A DNA stretch of 54,066 nucleotides from assembly GCF_013304385.1 (NCBI RefSeq), contig NZ_JAAITU010000027.1:1-54066 (forward strand), read 5' to 3'. A program made the translations under genes and the position numbers. Source of the DNA: Blautia glucerasea (GTDB lineage Bacteria; Bacillota; Clostridia; Lachnospirales; Lachnospiraceae). The notes under the pieces were generated by a model, which did no database searches, was not told the origin of the DNA, and saw only the letters and a list, made by a program, of their open reading frames with translations. Positions 1-6,511 of the stretch are shown in pieces (positions within the stretch are counted from its first letter, which is position 1; each line of letters begins with the position of its first letter).

Positions 1-123
1 TTGGGAATTCAGAAGTTCGATACAGAGAAGCTGCGTGAGATTATCAAGGTGATCCATGTTCATAGTCAGGATGAAATTGAAATCGAATGGAATTTTGACG
101 ATATTTTTTCGGAACAGAGGTAA
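1..123 (+). CDS. C-terminal end of a large serine recombinase (partial, cut by window edge)
   Basis: The first 40 codons run open from the window edge to a TAA at 121-123. The peptide has the pattern of the extreme C-terminus of TndX/TnpX-like large serine recombinases: a helix ending in KVIHVHSQDEIEIEWNFDD and a short acidic tail. Such enzymes integrate and excise mobile elements. The catalytic serine domain would lie upstream and cannot be seen, so activity cannot be judged. It may belong to a neighbouring element rather than to the ICE described here. The family call rests on a short stretch, so confidence is moderate. Confidence 0.6.
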   Translation: MGIQKFDTEKLREIIKVIHVHSQDEIEIEWNFDDIFSEQR

Positions 124-196
124 CTTGAGCAGGACAAGAATGACTTATCAGAAGATAATAAAGGTGCTGGGACTACCTGATGGGAGCGTCGGATAG

Positions 197-418
197 TTTT
201 CGGCAGAAAAAAATAAAATTTTTTTTGTCCTATACTTGACACATCCACATGTATGTAGGCATACATATTGTTCTAATATGGCGAAAGCTGGAATGAATCC
301 GAAAGCACTCCAATATTTAATGGGACATTCTGATATAGGGGTTACATTAAATGTATATACGCATCTGGGATTAATTGATGCAAAAGAAGAGATGAATAGG
401 ATTGCAAAACTGGCATAG
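197..418 (+). pseudogene. Tyrosine recombinase (phage-type integrase), C-terminal fragment
   Basis: From about 239 the frame encodes the C-terminal catalytic end of a tyrosine integrase. The H-x-x-R box (PHVCRHTYCSNMAKAG), the second histidine (LMGHSDIGVTLN) and the nucleophile tyrosine (VYTHLG) are all present. The N-terminal arm-binding domain, core-binding domain and first catalytic arginine are missing. The frame upstream opens only at 197, after a TAG, and reads as unrelated sequence, so a deletion junction lies near 235-240. A TTG at 236 could start translation, but no ribosome binding site supports it. I read it as a dead integrase remnant left by recombination next to the serine recombinase. 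Confidence 0.75.
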
Positions 419-862
419 TATGATAAAATAATAGAAAAAAGAATTAAAAATAATCTGATTATAAGGTTCTTAGAAAGCCTGTTTTCTAGGCTGATTATTA
501 CTAAGAAGTTACTAAATTTGGATAAGAAAATATACGAATTTATGCTGGGATATACAGGAAAATGACAGGATTGAAGATTATCAGAAAATGCTTGCGAACA
601 GCGTAAATACAGCATTTCAAGGAGTTTTAAGCAATGATAAGTGTGTTATTTGTCTGCCATGGAAGTACACTAATCGAGCGCGGAAACCCTTGATATTCCT
701 TGACTTTTTGAAGCTAACAGAAAAAATTTACTACTTATTTACTACCTATCAAAATTATTGATTGCCTTGCCACGATATAAATAAAATTGAACATTATTCG
801 CATGAGCGACGTTACCTTATCCCAACCGGGAAACATGGAACGCCGCTATTTTTTTGCCCTCA
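419..862. other. AT-rich gene-free stretch, possible former attachment region
   Basis: No convincing gene is seen here. The stretch is AT-rich to about 780 and becomes GC-richer toward the RepA gene. Around 730-755 it carries repeated TTTACTAC / ATTTACTACC words of the kind found as arm-type sites near tyrosine integrase genes. Lying just downstream of the integrase fragment, it could be an old att region. That is inference; no direct repeat marking an att core could be confirmed inside the window. Confidence 0.3.
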
Positions 863-976
863 TGTTACGCAGTAAGGGCAAACAAAGCCTTGATTTATGC
901 GGTTCTTAGAGCGCGGAAATGAGAAAGACAAGGGTTGATACCTTTTCCCTCAAAATCGCGTTTCTACTGCGTAACA
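863..976. repeat. 12-bp inverted repeat flanking the RepA leader
   Basis: TGTTACGCAGTA (863-874) is exactly repeated in inverted orientation as TACTGCGTAACA (965-976), about 90 bases apart. Shorter complementary words between them (CCTTG / CAAGG) could form a nested hairpin. It ends 26 bases before the RepA start codon, so it could be a regulatory leader hairpin or a replication-origin feature. The pairing is seen; the function is inferred. Confidence 0.5.
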
Positions 977-1002
977 AATCCAACCAAAGGAGTGATGAAG
1001 CT

Positions 1003-1962
1003 ATGGCAGTTTTCCGCGTGGAAAAGAACAAAGGTTATACGGTTATGAGCAACCACCATTTACGCAACAAGGAGCTTTCCTTAAAGGCAAAGGGCTTGTT
1101 GTCGCAAATGCTCTCACTTCCCGAAGATTGGGACTACACCCTTGCAGGGCTGTCCCTTATCAACCGGGAAAGTATCGACGCTATTCGTACCGCTGTATGG
1201 GAGCTTGAAAAAGCCGGATATATCACAAGGCGGCAGGGACGCGACGAGAAAGGCAAAATGACCGCTATCGAGTACACCATTTACGAACAGCCACAGCCCC
1301 CGGCATTGGAAAATCCAACAGCGGATAAGCCGATATTGGAAAATCCGATACCGGATAACCCGACGTTGGAAAATCCAACGCAATTAAATAAAGAACTATT
1401 AAAGACTAACTTACCAAAAAAAGAAAAATTAAATACAGATATATCAAGTACCCATTCCATTCCTTTCCGTTCCCTAAATCCCTCTCCCTTAGAGGACGCG
1501 GCACAGCCGCCGGAACGGAAGCGAAAGGAAGCGACAGACGCATACCGAGTATATGAGGAAATTATCAAGGACAATATCGAGTATGAGCATTTCATCAAGC
1601 ACACTGACTTTGAAAAAGAACGCTTGGACGAGATTGTGTCCCTTATCCTTGAAACGGTCTGCACCAGCCGAAAGACTATCCGTATCGCCGGGGACGATTA
1701 CCCGGCAGAGCTTGTGAAAGCAAAGTTTATGAAACTCAACAGCAGTCATATTGAGTTTGTCTTTGCTTGTATGAGTGAGAACACCACCAAAATCCGCAAC
1801 ATCAAGCAATATCTGAAAGCGGTGCTGTTCAACGCCCCAAACACCATTGACAGCTATTACACCGCCCTTGTCAACCACGATATGTACGGCGGGCGCACTA
1901 TCCAGTCGGCAAGAAGCAAGGGCATACCCGACTACACCTGCAACGAGGACGAAAGTCTATAA
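1003..1962 (+). CDS. Replication initiator protein A-like (RepA N-terminal, DUF6017-like C-terminus)
   Basis: The 319-residue protein starts at the ATG at 1003, with AAAGGAG about 10 bases upstream; an upstream ATG at 919 lacks such a site. Residues 1-85 match the winged-helix N-terminal domain of RepA/replisome-organiser proteins (MAVFRVEKNKGYTVMSNHHL, then an LSLPEDWDYTLAGL motif). A linker follows with repeated NPxLENP-like units (residues about 100-125), then a C-terminal domain like DUF6017 of Tn1549-family ICEs. It probably binds the element origin and supports extrachromosomal maintenance or rolling-circle steps. It heads the GC-rich operon leading to PcfB and VirD4. The family is recognised with good confidence; the exact replication role is inferred. 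Confidence 0.82.
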   Translation: MAVFRVEKNKGYTVMSNHHLRNKELSLKAKGLLSQMLSLPEDWDYTLAGLSLINRESIDAIRTAVWELEKAGYITRRQGRDEKGKMTAIEYTIYEQPQPPALENPTADKPILENPIPDNPTLENPTQLNKELLKTNLPKKEKLNTDISSTHSIPFRSLNPSPLEDAAQPPERKRKEATDAYRVYEEIIKDNIEYEHFIKHTDFEKERLDEIVSLILETVCTSRKTIRIAGDDYPAELVKAKFMKLNSSHIEFVFACMSENTTKIRNIKQYLKAVLFNAPNTIDSYYTALVNHDMYGGRTIQSARSKGIPDYTCNEDESL

Positions 1963-1983
1963 ACCAACCCAAAGGAGGATTTT

Positions 1984-2205
1984 ATGATGACACAGAAAAC
2001 AGGAGCTTTGATTTTTGATGAAACCGCTGACCGCTACGACATTCGCTTTGACCTTAACGACTATTACGGGGGCTTGCATTGCGGCGACTGCATGGAGGTT
2101 TTTGTACGCGGCAAATGGAAGCCAACCCGCATGGAGTACGGGGACAACTGGTATCTTGTGGGTATTCGGGCGGCAGACCTTTCCGGGCTGCGGGTACGGA
2201 TTTAA
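1984..2205 (+). CDS. DUF5348 family protein
   Basis: This 73-residue acidic protein follows RepA by 21 bases and has a strong AAAGGAGG site at 1971-1978. Its pattern (early DRYDIRF, then GDCMEVFVRGKWKPTR and a WYLVGI core) matches small DUF5348 proteins found between RepA and PcfB in Tn1549-like ICEs. The fold looks like a small beta-barrel. No biochemical role is known to me. Its constant position suggests an accessory part in replication or conjugation. Either of two adjacent ATG codons (1984 or 1987) could be the start. Confidence 0.75.
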   Translation: MMTQKTGALIFDETADRYDIRFDLNDYYGGLHCGDCMEVFVRGKWKPTRMEYGDNWYLVGIRAADLSGLRVRI

Positions 2206-2237
2206 CAGGGCGGCGTGAAAGCGGACGCTCTTTTTTC

Positions 2238-2267
2238 ATGCCCGCCCCGCTTCCCGACGGCGGGCAT
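2238..2267. promoter_or_regulatory. Intergenic GC-rich hairpin before PcfB
   Basis: ATGCCCGCC (2238-2246) and GGCGGGCAT (2259-2267) form a perfect 9-bp stem with a 12-base loop. No T-run follows, so it is more likely an RNA processing or stability hairpin than a terminator. It separates the DUF5348 gene from the PcfB/VirD4 pair. Confidence 0.45.
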
Positions 2268-2298
2268 ACCACCATAGAAAGCGAAAGGAGGACACCCA

Positions 2299-2781
2299 TT
2301 GCAGGAGGAAACCAACGAAAAGACCATAGCCCTTTACATCAAGACCGGGAAACTGACCGCGCAGCAGCTCCAAAAGGCTATGAAAGCCCTGCTTGCACAG
2401 ATGAAAAAGCAGCATGACAAACAGAAAATCCCGCATGGAAAGCAGACACTAAAGCAGCTTATGAAGCAGAACGCGGGCGTTTCAAACATTGAAATCACAA
2501 AGGACAATATCAAAGCCTTTGAGAGTACGGCGAAAAAATACGGGATTGATTTTGCCCTAAAGAAAGACAGCACCGAAACCCCGCCCCGTTATCTTGTGTT
2601 TTTCAAGGCACGGGACGCGGACGCACTGACCGCAGCTTTCAAGGAGTTTTCCGCAAAGAAGCTGACGCAGGAACAAAAGCCCTCTATCCGCAAGCTGCTT
2701 TCCACTCTGAAAGATAAGGCGGCGGCTCTGAACGCACAGCGGGACAAAGTAAAAAACAAAGACAGGGGGATTGCAAGATGA
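2299..2781 (+). CDS. PcfB family conjugation protein (DUF3801)
   Basis: The 160-residue protein starts at a TTG codon at 2299, preceded by AAAGGAGG with good spacing. It opens with a TIALYIKTGKLTAQQL helix, has a central segment with SNIEITKDNIKAFESTAKKYG and RYLVFFKARDADAL, and ends in a lysine-rich tail, all typical of PcfB (DUF3801). In pCF10, PcfB cooperates with the PcfC coupling protein, bringing relaxase-DNA to the channel. The same pairing is seen here: the stop codon overlaps the VirD4 start by four bases (ATGA), indicating translational coupling. It is a cytoplasmic protein acting at the membrane-bound coupling complex. Confidence 0.85.
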   Translation: MQEETNEKTIALYIKTGKLTAQQLQKAMKALLAQMKKQHDKQKIPHGKQTLKQLMKQNAGVSNIEITKDNIKAFESTAKKYGIDFALKKDSTETPPRYLVFFKARDADALTAAFKEFSAKKLTQEQKPSIRKLLSTLKDKAAALNAQRDKVKNKDRGIAR

Positions 2782-4568
2782 ACGCTATCAACTGGAAAAA
2801 GCTGCTGCTTCCCAACATTCCCTATCTGCTCTTTGTGTATCTTTTTGATAAAGTCGAGCAGGCGGTACGCCTTGCGCCGGGGGCTGACCTGTCCGGCAAG
2901 GTGCTGTCGCTTGGGGAGGGCTTTTCTATGGCTTTTGCAAATCCGCTTCCGAGCCTTGCCCCTATGGATTTACTGATAGGGATTTTCGGCGCGGTGCTTA
3001 TCCGGCTGATTGTCTATGTCAAAGGCAAGAACGCAAAGAAATACCGCAAAGGTGTAGAATACGGCTCTGCCCGTTGGGGAACTGCCGAAGATATACGTCC
3101 CTACACCGACCCGGTATTTCAGAATAACGTGCTGCTGACACAAACGGAACGGCTTACCATGAACAGCCGCCCGAAGCAGCCGAAGTATGCAAGGAATAAA
3201 AATATCCTTGTTATCGGGGGAAGCGGCAGCGGCAAGACGAGATTTTTTGTAAAGCCGAATTTAATGCAAATGCACAGCTCATACGTTGTAACCGACCCGA
3301 AAGGAACGGTTTTAGTCGAGTGCGGGAAGCTCTTACAGCGGGGCGGCTACCGGATAAAAGTGCTGAACACGATTAACTTCAAAAAAAGCATGAAATACAA
3401 TCCTTTTGCCTATCTCCGCAGCGAGAAAGACATTTTGAAACTGGTAAATACCTTGATTGCCAACACCAAAGGGGACGGGGAAAAAGCCGGGGAGGATTTT
3501 TGGGTAAAATCGGAACGGCTCTTTTACTGCGCCCTTATCGGCTACATTTGGTACGAAGCCCCGGAGGAAGAAAAGAACTTCACGACGCTGCTTGAAATGA
3601 TAAATGCGTCGGAAGCCCGCGAGGACGACCCGGAATTTCAGTCCCCCGTTGACCTCATGTTTGAACGGTTGGAGGAAAAAGACCCGGAACACTTTGCCGT
3701 CCGGCAGTATAAAAAATTCCTGCTGTCTGCGGGAAAGACAAGAAGCTCTATCCTCATTTCCTGCGGTGCGCGGCTTGCCCCCTTTGACATTAAGGAGCTG
3801 CGCGACCTTATGGAAACTGACGAAATGGAGCTTGACACCATAGGCGACCGCAAGACCGCCCTGTTTGTTATCATTTCCGACACCGACGATACATTTAACT
3901 TTGTTGTGAGTATTCTTTACACGCAGCTTTTCAATCTGCTTTGCGACAAGGCAGATGATGAATACGGCGGCAGGCTGCCCGTCCATGTGCGCTGTCTGTT
4001 AGACGAGTTTGCAAATATCGGGCAGATACCGAAGTTTGAAAAGCTCATAGCCACTATCCGAAGCCGGGAAATCTCCGCGTCGATTATCTTACAGTCGCAA
4101 AGCCAGTTAAAGGCAATCTATAAGGACAACGCCGATACCATAGTCGGCAACTGCGATACCACCCTTTTTTTAGGCGGCAAGGAGAAAACCACCCTCAAAG
4201 AAATGTCGGAAATCTTGGGGAAAGAAACCATTGACAGCTTCAACACTTCCGAGAACCGGGGGCGCGAGGTATCGCATGGGCTGAACTATCAGAAGTTAGG
4301 CAAGCAGCTTATGACGGAAGATGAAATTGCAGTCATGGACGGCGGGAAATGTATTTTACAGCTTAGAGGGGTGCGCCCGTTCTTCTCTGATAAGTACGAT
4401 ATTACAAAGCACCCCAACTATAAATACCTGTCCGACTATGACAAGAAAAATACCTTTGATATGGAAAAGCATTTAAGGCGCAGACCCGCCCTTGTGAAGC
4501 CGGACGAACCCTTTGACTATTACGAAATCAGCGAAGCAGATTTGCAGGAGGACACCGCCCATGAATAG
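2778..4568 (+). CDS. VirD4-like type IV coupling protein, CD1115 family
   Basis: The 596-residue coupling ATPase has two N-terminal membrane segments (about residues 10-30 and 62-82). A Walker A motif, GGSGSGKTR, lies near residue 147, and a Walker B, RCLLDEFANIG, near residue 405. The family signature IATIRSREISASIILQSQSQ follows. It would pump or hand over relaxase-bound DNA to the mating channel, working with PcfB immediately upstream. Length and motifs are complete, so the gene appears intact. Codons are GC-rich compared with the VirB4 gene downstream, consistent with a different origin for this half of the ICE. Gene order matches Tn1549-type elements. Confidence 0.92.
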   Translation: MNAINWKKLLLPNIPYLLFVYLFDKVEQAVRLAPGADLSGKVLSLGEGFSMAFANPLPSLAPMDLLIGIFGAVLIRLIVYVKGKNAKKYRKGVEYGSARWGTAEDIRPYTDPVFQNNVLLTQTERLTMNSRPKQPKYARNKNILVIGGSGSGKTRFFVKPNLMQMHSSYVVTDPKGTVLVECGKLLQRGGYRIKVLNTINFKKSMKYNPFAYLRSEKDILKLVNTLIANTKGDGEKAGEDFWVKSERLFYCALIGYIWYEAPEEEKNFTTLLEMINASEAREDDPEFQSPVDLMFERLEEKDPEHFAVRQYKKFLLSAGKTRSSILISCGARLAPFDIKELRDLMETDEMELDTIGDRKTALFVIISDTDDTFNFVVSILYTQLFNLLCDKADDEYGGRLPVHVRCLLDEFANIGQIPKFEKLIATIRSREISASIILQSQSQLKAIYKDNADTIVGNCDTTLFLGGKEKTTLKEMSEILGKETIDSFNTSENRGREVSHGLNYQKLGKQLMTEDEIAVMDGGKCILQLRGVRPFFSDKYDITKHPNYKYLSDYDKKNTFDMEKHLRRRPALVKPDEPFDYYEISEADLQEDTAHE

Positions 4569-4731
4569 ACGTATCCGAAAGAAACAGGATAAGAAAATCA
4601 CAGAAGCCATAAACGGGCTTATTTTCATTGCTGAGCGACGGGAGCAACAGCGACAGGCAGCTATCCGGCGATTTGTAAAGCGGTGTGAAGCCCTGTATGA
4701 GCAGCAGCGAAAGGAGGAATTGACGCAGTAA
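4561..4731 (+). CDS. Small basic coiled protein after VirD4
   Basis: This 56-residue protein starts at ATG 4561, overlapping the VirD4 stop by eight bases, with CAGGAGG just upstream. It is rich in Arg, Lys, Glu and Gln (RRIRKKQDKK, REQQRQAAIRR, YEQQRKEE) and is probably one long helix. Short genes in this position are common in Tn1549-like ICEs but have no assigned function that I recognise. The overlap and ribosome binding site support translation. It ends the GC-rich left block. Confidence 0.6.
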   Translation: MNRRIRKKQDKKITEAINGLIFIAERREQQRQAAIRRFVKRCEALYEQQRKEELTQ

Positions 4732-4925
4732 CAAAGAAACAGAAAACTTACAGAATACGCGCCCCTACTGGAAAATCCATAACGCCCATACTTAAAAACT
4801 GAATACCGCCGCGCGGCAGACACATAGGCAGCGCGGGGACTTATGACCGCGGCAGTTACAAAACTGACCGCCGTTTTTTATGCCCTTTTATGGGGCAAGC
4901 CGCATTTGCGGCAGAAAGGAGCTTT
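4732..4925 (+). other. Leader region before the Maff2/T4SS block
   Basis: No gene is seen. The stretch is GC-rich (around CGCCGCGCGGCAGACAC) and contains the terminator-like hairpin at 4849-4879. It separates the coupling-protein operon from the channel operon, and it lies just before the point where base composition drops. Confidence 0.4.
4849..4879 (+). terminator. Rho-independent terminator or attenuator upstream of Maff2 gene
   Basis: GCGG-CAGTT (4849-4857) pairs with AACTG-A-CCGC (4862-4871), a nine-pair stem with one bulged A and a four-base loop. It is followed by CGTTTTTT. The Maff2 start codon lies 47 bases downstream, so it could end transcription from VirD4 or attenuate entry into the secretion operon. 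Confidence 0.65.
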
Positions 4926-5141
4926 ATGGAATTTTTTAACTCTGCTATCGACGTATTACAGACCCTTGTTATCGCACTGGGCGCAGGCTTAGGCATTTGG
5001 GGCGTTATCAACCTCTTAGAGGGATATGGAAACGACAATCCGGGTGCAAAATCACAGGGCATTAAGCAGCTGATGGCTGGTGCCGGAATCATGCTGCTGG
5101 GAACTACCCTGATTCCACAGCTGGCAACATTGTTCTCTTAA
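4926..5141 (+). CDS. Maff2 family small membrane protein (VirB2-like position)
   Basis: The 71-residue protein starts at ATG 4926 with AAAGGAG nearby. It has two hydrophobic helices: LQTLVIALGAGLGIWGVINL (about 11-30), and the second around GIMLLGTTLIPQL (about 52-68). A conserved EGYGNDNPGAKSQGIKQ loop joins them. This is the Maff2 family, always placed before VirB6 in Tn1549-like ICEs, where a pilin-like VirB2 subunit would be expected. The pilin role is inference. The first half of the gene resembles the GC-rich block and the second half the lower-GC block, so the recombination seam may fall within it. Confidence 0.85.
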   Translation: MEFFNSAIDVLQTLVIALGAGLGIWGVINLLEGYGNDNPGAKSQGIKQLMAGAGIMLLGTTLIPQLATLFS

Positions 5142-5153
5142 GAGGAGTAGTAG

Positions 5154-6023
5154 ATGAACACCATCATTGAGAGAATTACGGAAGCGATAAAGGATATCCT
5201 GATCGGGCTTATCAAGTCAAGTTTGGATAACATGTTCACGTCTGTCAATGAGCAGGTGGGAACCATAGCCGGGCAGGTGGGACAGACACCGCAGGGATGG
5301 AATGCAGGGATTTTTAATCTGATTCAGAATTTATCCCAAACAGTGATTGTCCCCATTGCGGGACTGATCATCACCTTTGTCCTGTGCTATGAATTGATCA
5401 CGATGGTAACACAGAAAAACAATTTCCATGAATTTGAGACTTACAATATTTTCCTCTGGATCTTCAAAGCGTATGTAGCTATTTATCTGGTGACAAATAC
5501 GTTCAATATCACGATGGCGGTCTTTGACGTTGGCCAGCATGTGGTCAACAATGCCGCCGGAGTAATTTCCGGAAACACAGCAGTGGACGCATCGGAAGCA
5601 ATCACAAGGATTGTGGATGCACTGGAAGATATGGAACTGGGGGATTTGTTCCTGCTATCCATGGAAACGATGTTGATCAGTGTTACCATGCACATTCTGT
5701 CAATTATCATTACGGTAATCTTGTACGGCAGGATGATAGAAATTTACCTTTATACTTCCATAGCACCAATTCCGTTTGCCACTATGACGAATAAGGAATG
5801 GGGCAATATCGGAAACAACTATTTAAAAGGCTTGTTCGCACTGGCATTTCAGGGATTCTTCATGATGGTCTGTGTGGGAATTTATGCAGTTTTAGTAAAT
5901 GCAATGACCATATCCAGTGACCTTCATGCAGCAATGTTTTCAGTAGCGGCTTATACCGTGATTCTTGCATTTTCATTATTCAAGACCGGAAGCCTTAGCA
6001 AATCAATATTCAATGCCCACTAA
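5154..6023 (+). CDS. VirB6/TrbL-like conjugal transfer membrane protein
   Basis: This 289-residue polytopic protein has about six membrane segments (for example VIVPIAGLIITFVLCYEL, MHILSIIITVILYGRM, and one near residue 240 starting FQGFFMMVCVGIYAVLV). A short amphipathic N-terminus precedes them. Position after Maff2 and before PrgI, and the motif APIPFATMTNKEWGNIGNNY, fit the VirB6/TrbL channel component of Gram-positive T4SS. It would form part of the inner-membrane translocation pore. The gene follows the Maff2 stop by 12 bases with a GAGGAG site. It appears full length. Confidence 0.85.
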   Translation: MNTIIERITEAIKDILIGLIKSSLDNMFTSVNEQVGTIAGQVGQTPQGWNAGIFNLIQNLSQTVIVPIAGLIITFVLCYELITMVTQKNNFHEFETYNIFLWIFKAYVAIYLVTNTFNITMAVFDVGQHVVNNAAGVISGNTAVDASEAITRIVDALEDMELGDLFLLSMETMLISVTMHILSIIITVILYGRMIEIYLYTSIAPIPFATMTNKEWGNIGNNYLKGLFALAFQGFFMMVCVGIYAVLVNAMTISSDLHAAMFSVAAYTVILAFSLFKTGSLSKSIFNAH

Positions 6024-6046
6024 CGGGCAGGAAAGGAGCGCATACC

Positions 6047-6511
6047 ATGGCGTATGTACCAGTACCAAAAGACCTTACCAAGGTCAAAACAAAAGTAGCG
6101 TTAAATCTGACAAAGCGGCAGTTGATTTTCTTTTCACTTGCCGCAGTTGTGGGAATTCCGTTTTATCTGTTCATGAGAAAACCAATCGGTTCCAGTATCG
6201 CTGCCATTCTGATGGTAACGATCATGCTTCCGTTTTTCTTCATGGCGATGTATGAAAAAGACGGGCTTCCCTTTGAAAAAGTGGTGGCAAATATCATTCG
6301 ACAGAAGTTTATATGTCCAGCGGTAAGACCATATAAGACAGAAAATTTTTATCAGGAGATTTCCACCCTTGTAAAAAAGGAGGGTGTGCCGGATGGCAAA
6401 AAAGACAAAGCAGGAGGCTCAGCAGGAGCGTCTGTCCCTGGCGGAAAAAAGAAACCGTCAGGAAAGAAGAAACAAAAAAAGCAGAAAAGAAAGAGAACAG
6501 GAAAAGCGTAG
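6047..6511 (+). CDS. PrgI family T4SS membrane protein
   Basis: This 154-residue protein begins MAYVPVPKDLTKVKTKVALN, the standard PrgI start. Two closely spaced membrane segments follow (about residues 25-42 and 48-68), then a cytoplasmic domain with YEKDGLPFEKV. PrgI (VirB3-like) works with the VirB4 ATPase downstream. The C-terminal 35 residues are almost wholly Lys/Gly/Ser/Arg and overlap the VirB4 reading frame by 119 bases. AAAGGAG lies before the ATG. The core family call is firm; the long basic tail is unusual and may exist only because of the overlap. Confidence 0.88.
   Translation: MAYVPVPKDLTKVKTKVALNLTKRQLIFFSLAAVVGIPFYLFMRKPIGSSIAAILMVTIMLPFFFMAMYEKDGLPFEKVVANIIRQKFICPAVRPYKTENFYQEISTLVKKEGVPDGKKDKAGGSAGASVPGGKKKPSGKKKQKKQKRKRTGKA

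Noticed and set aside
3333..3986. 217-codon minus-strand frame opposite VirD4
   Set aside because: Antisense to the Walker B half of VirD4 with no family resemblance.
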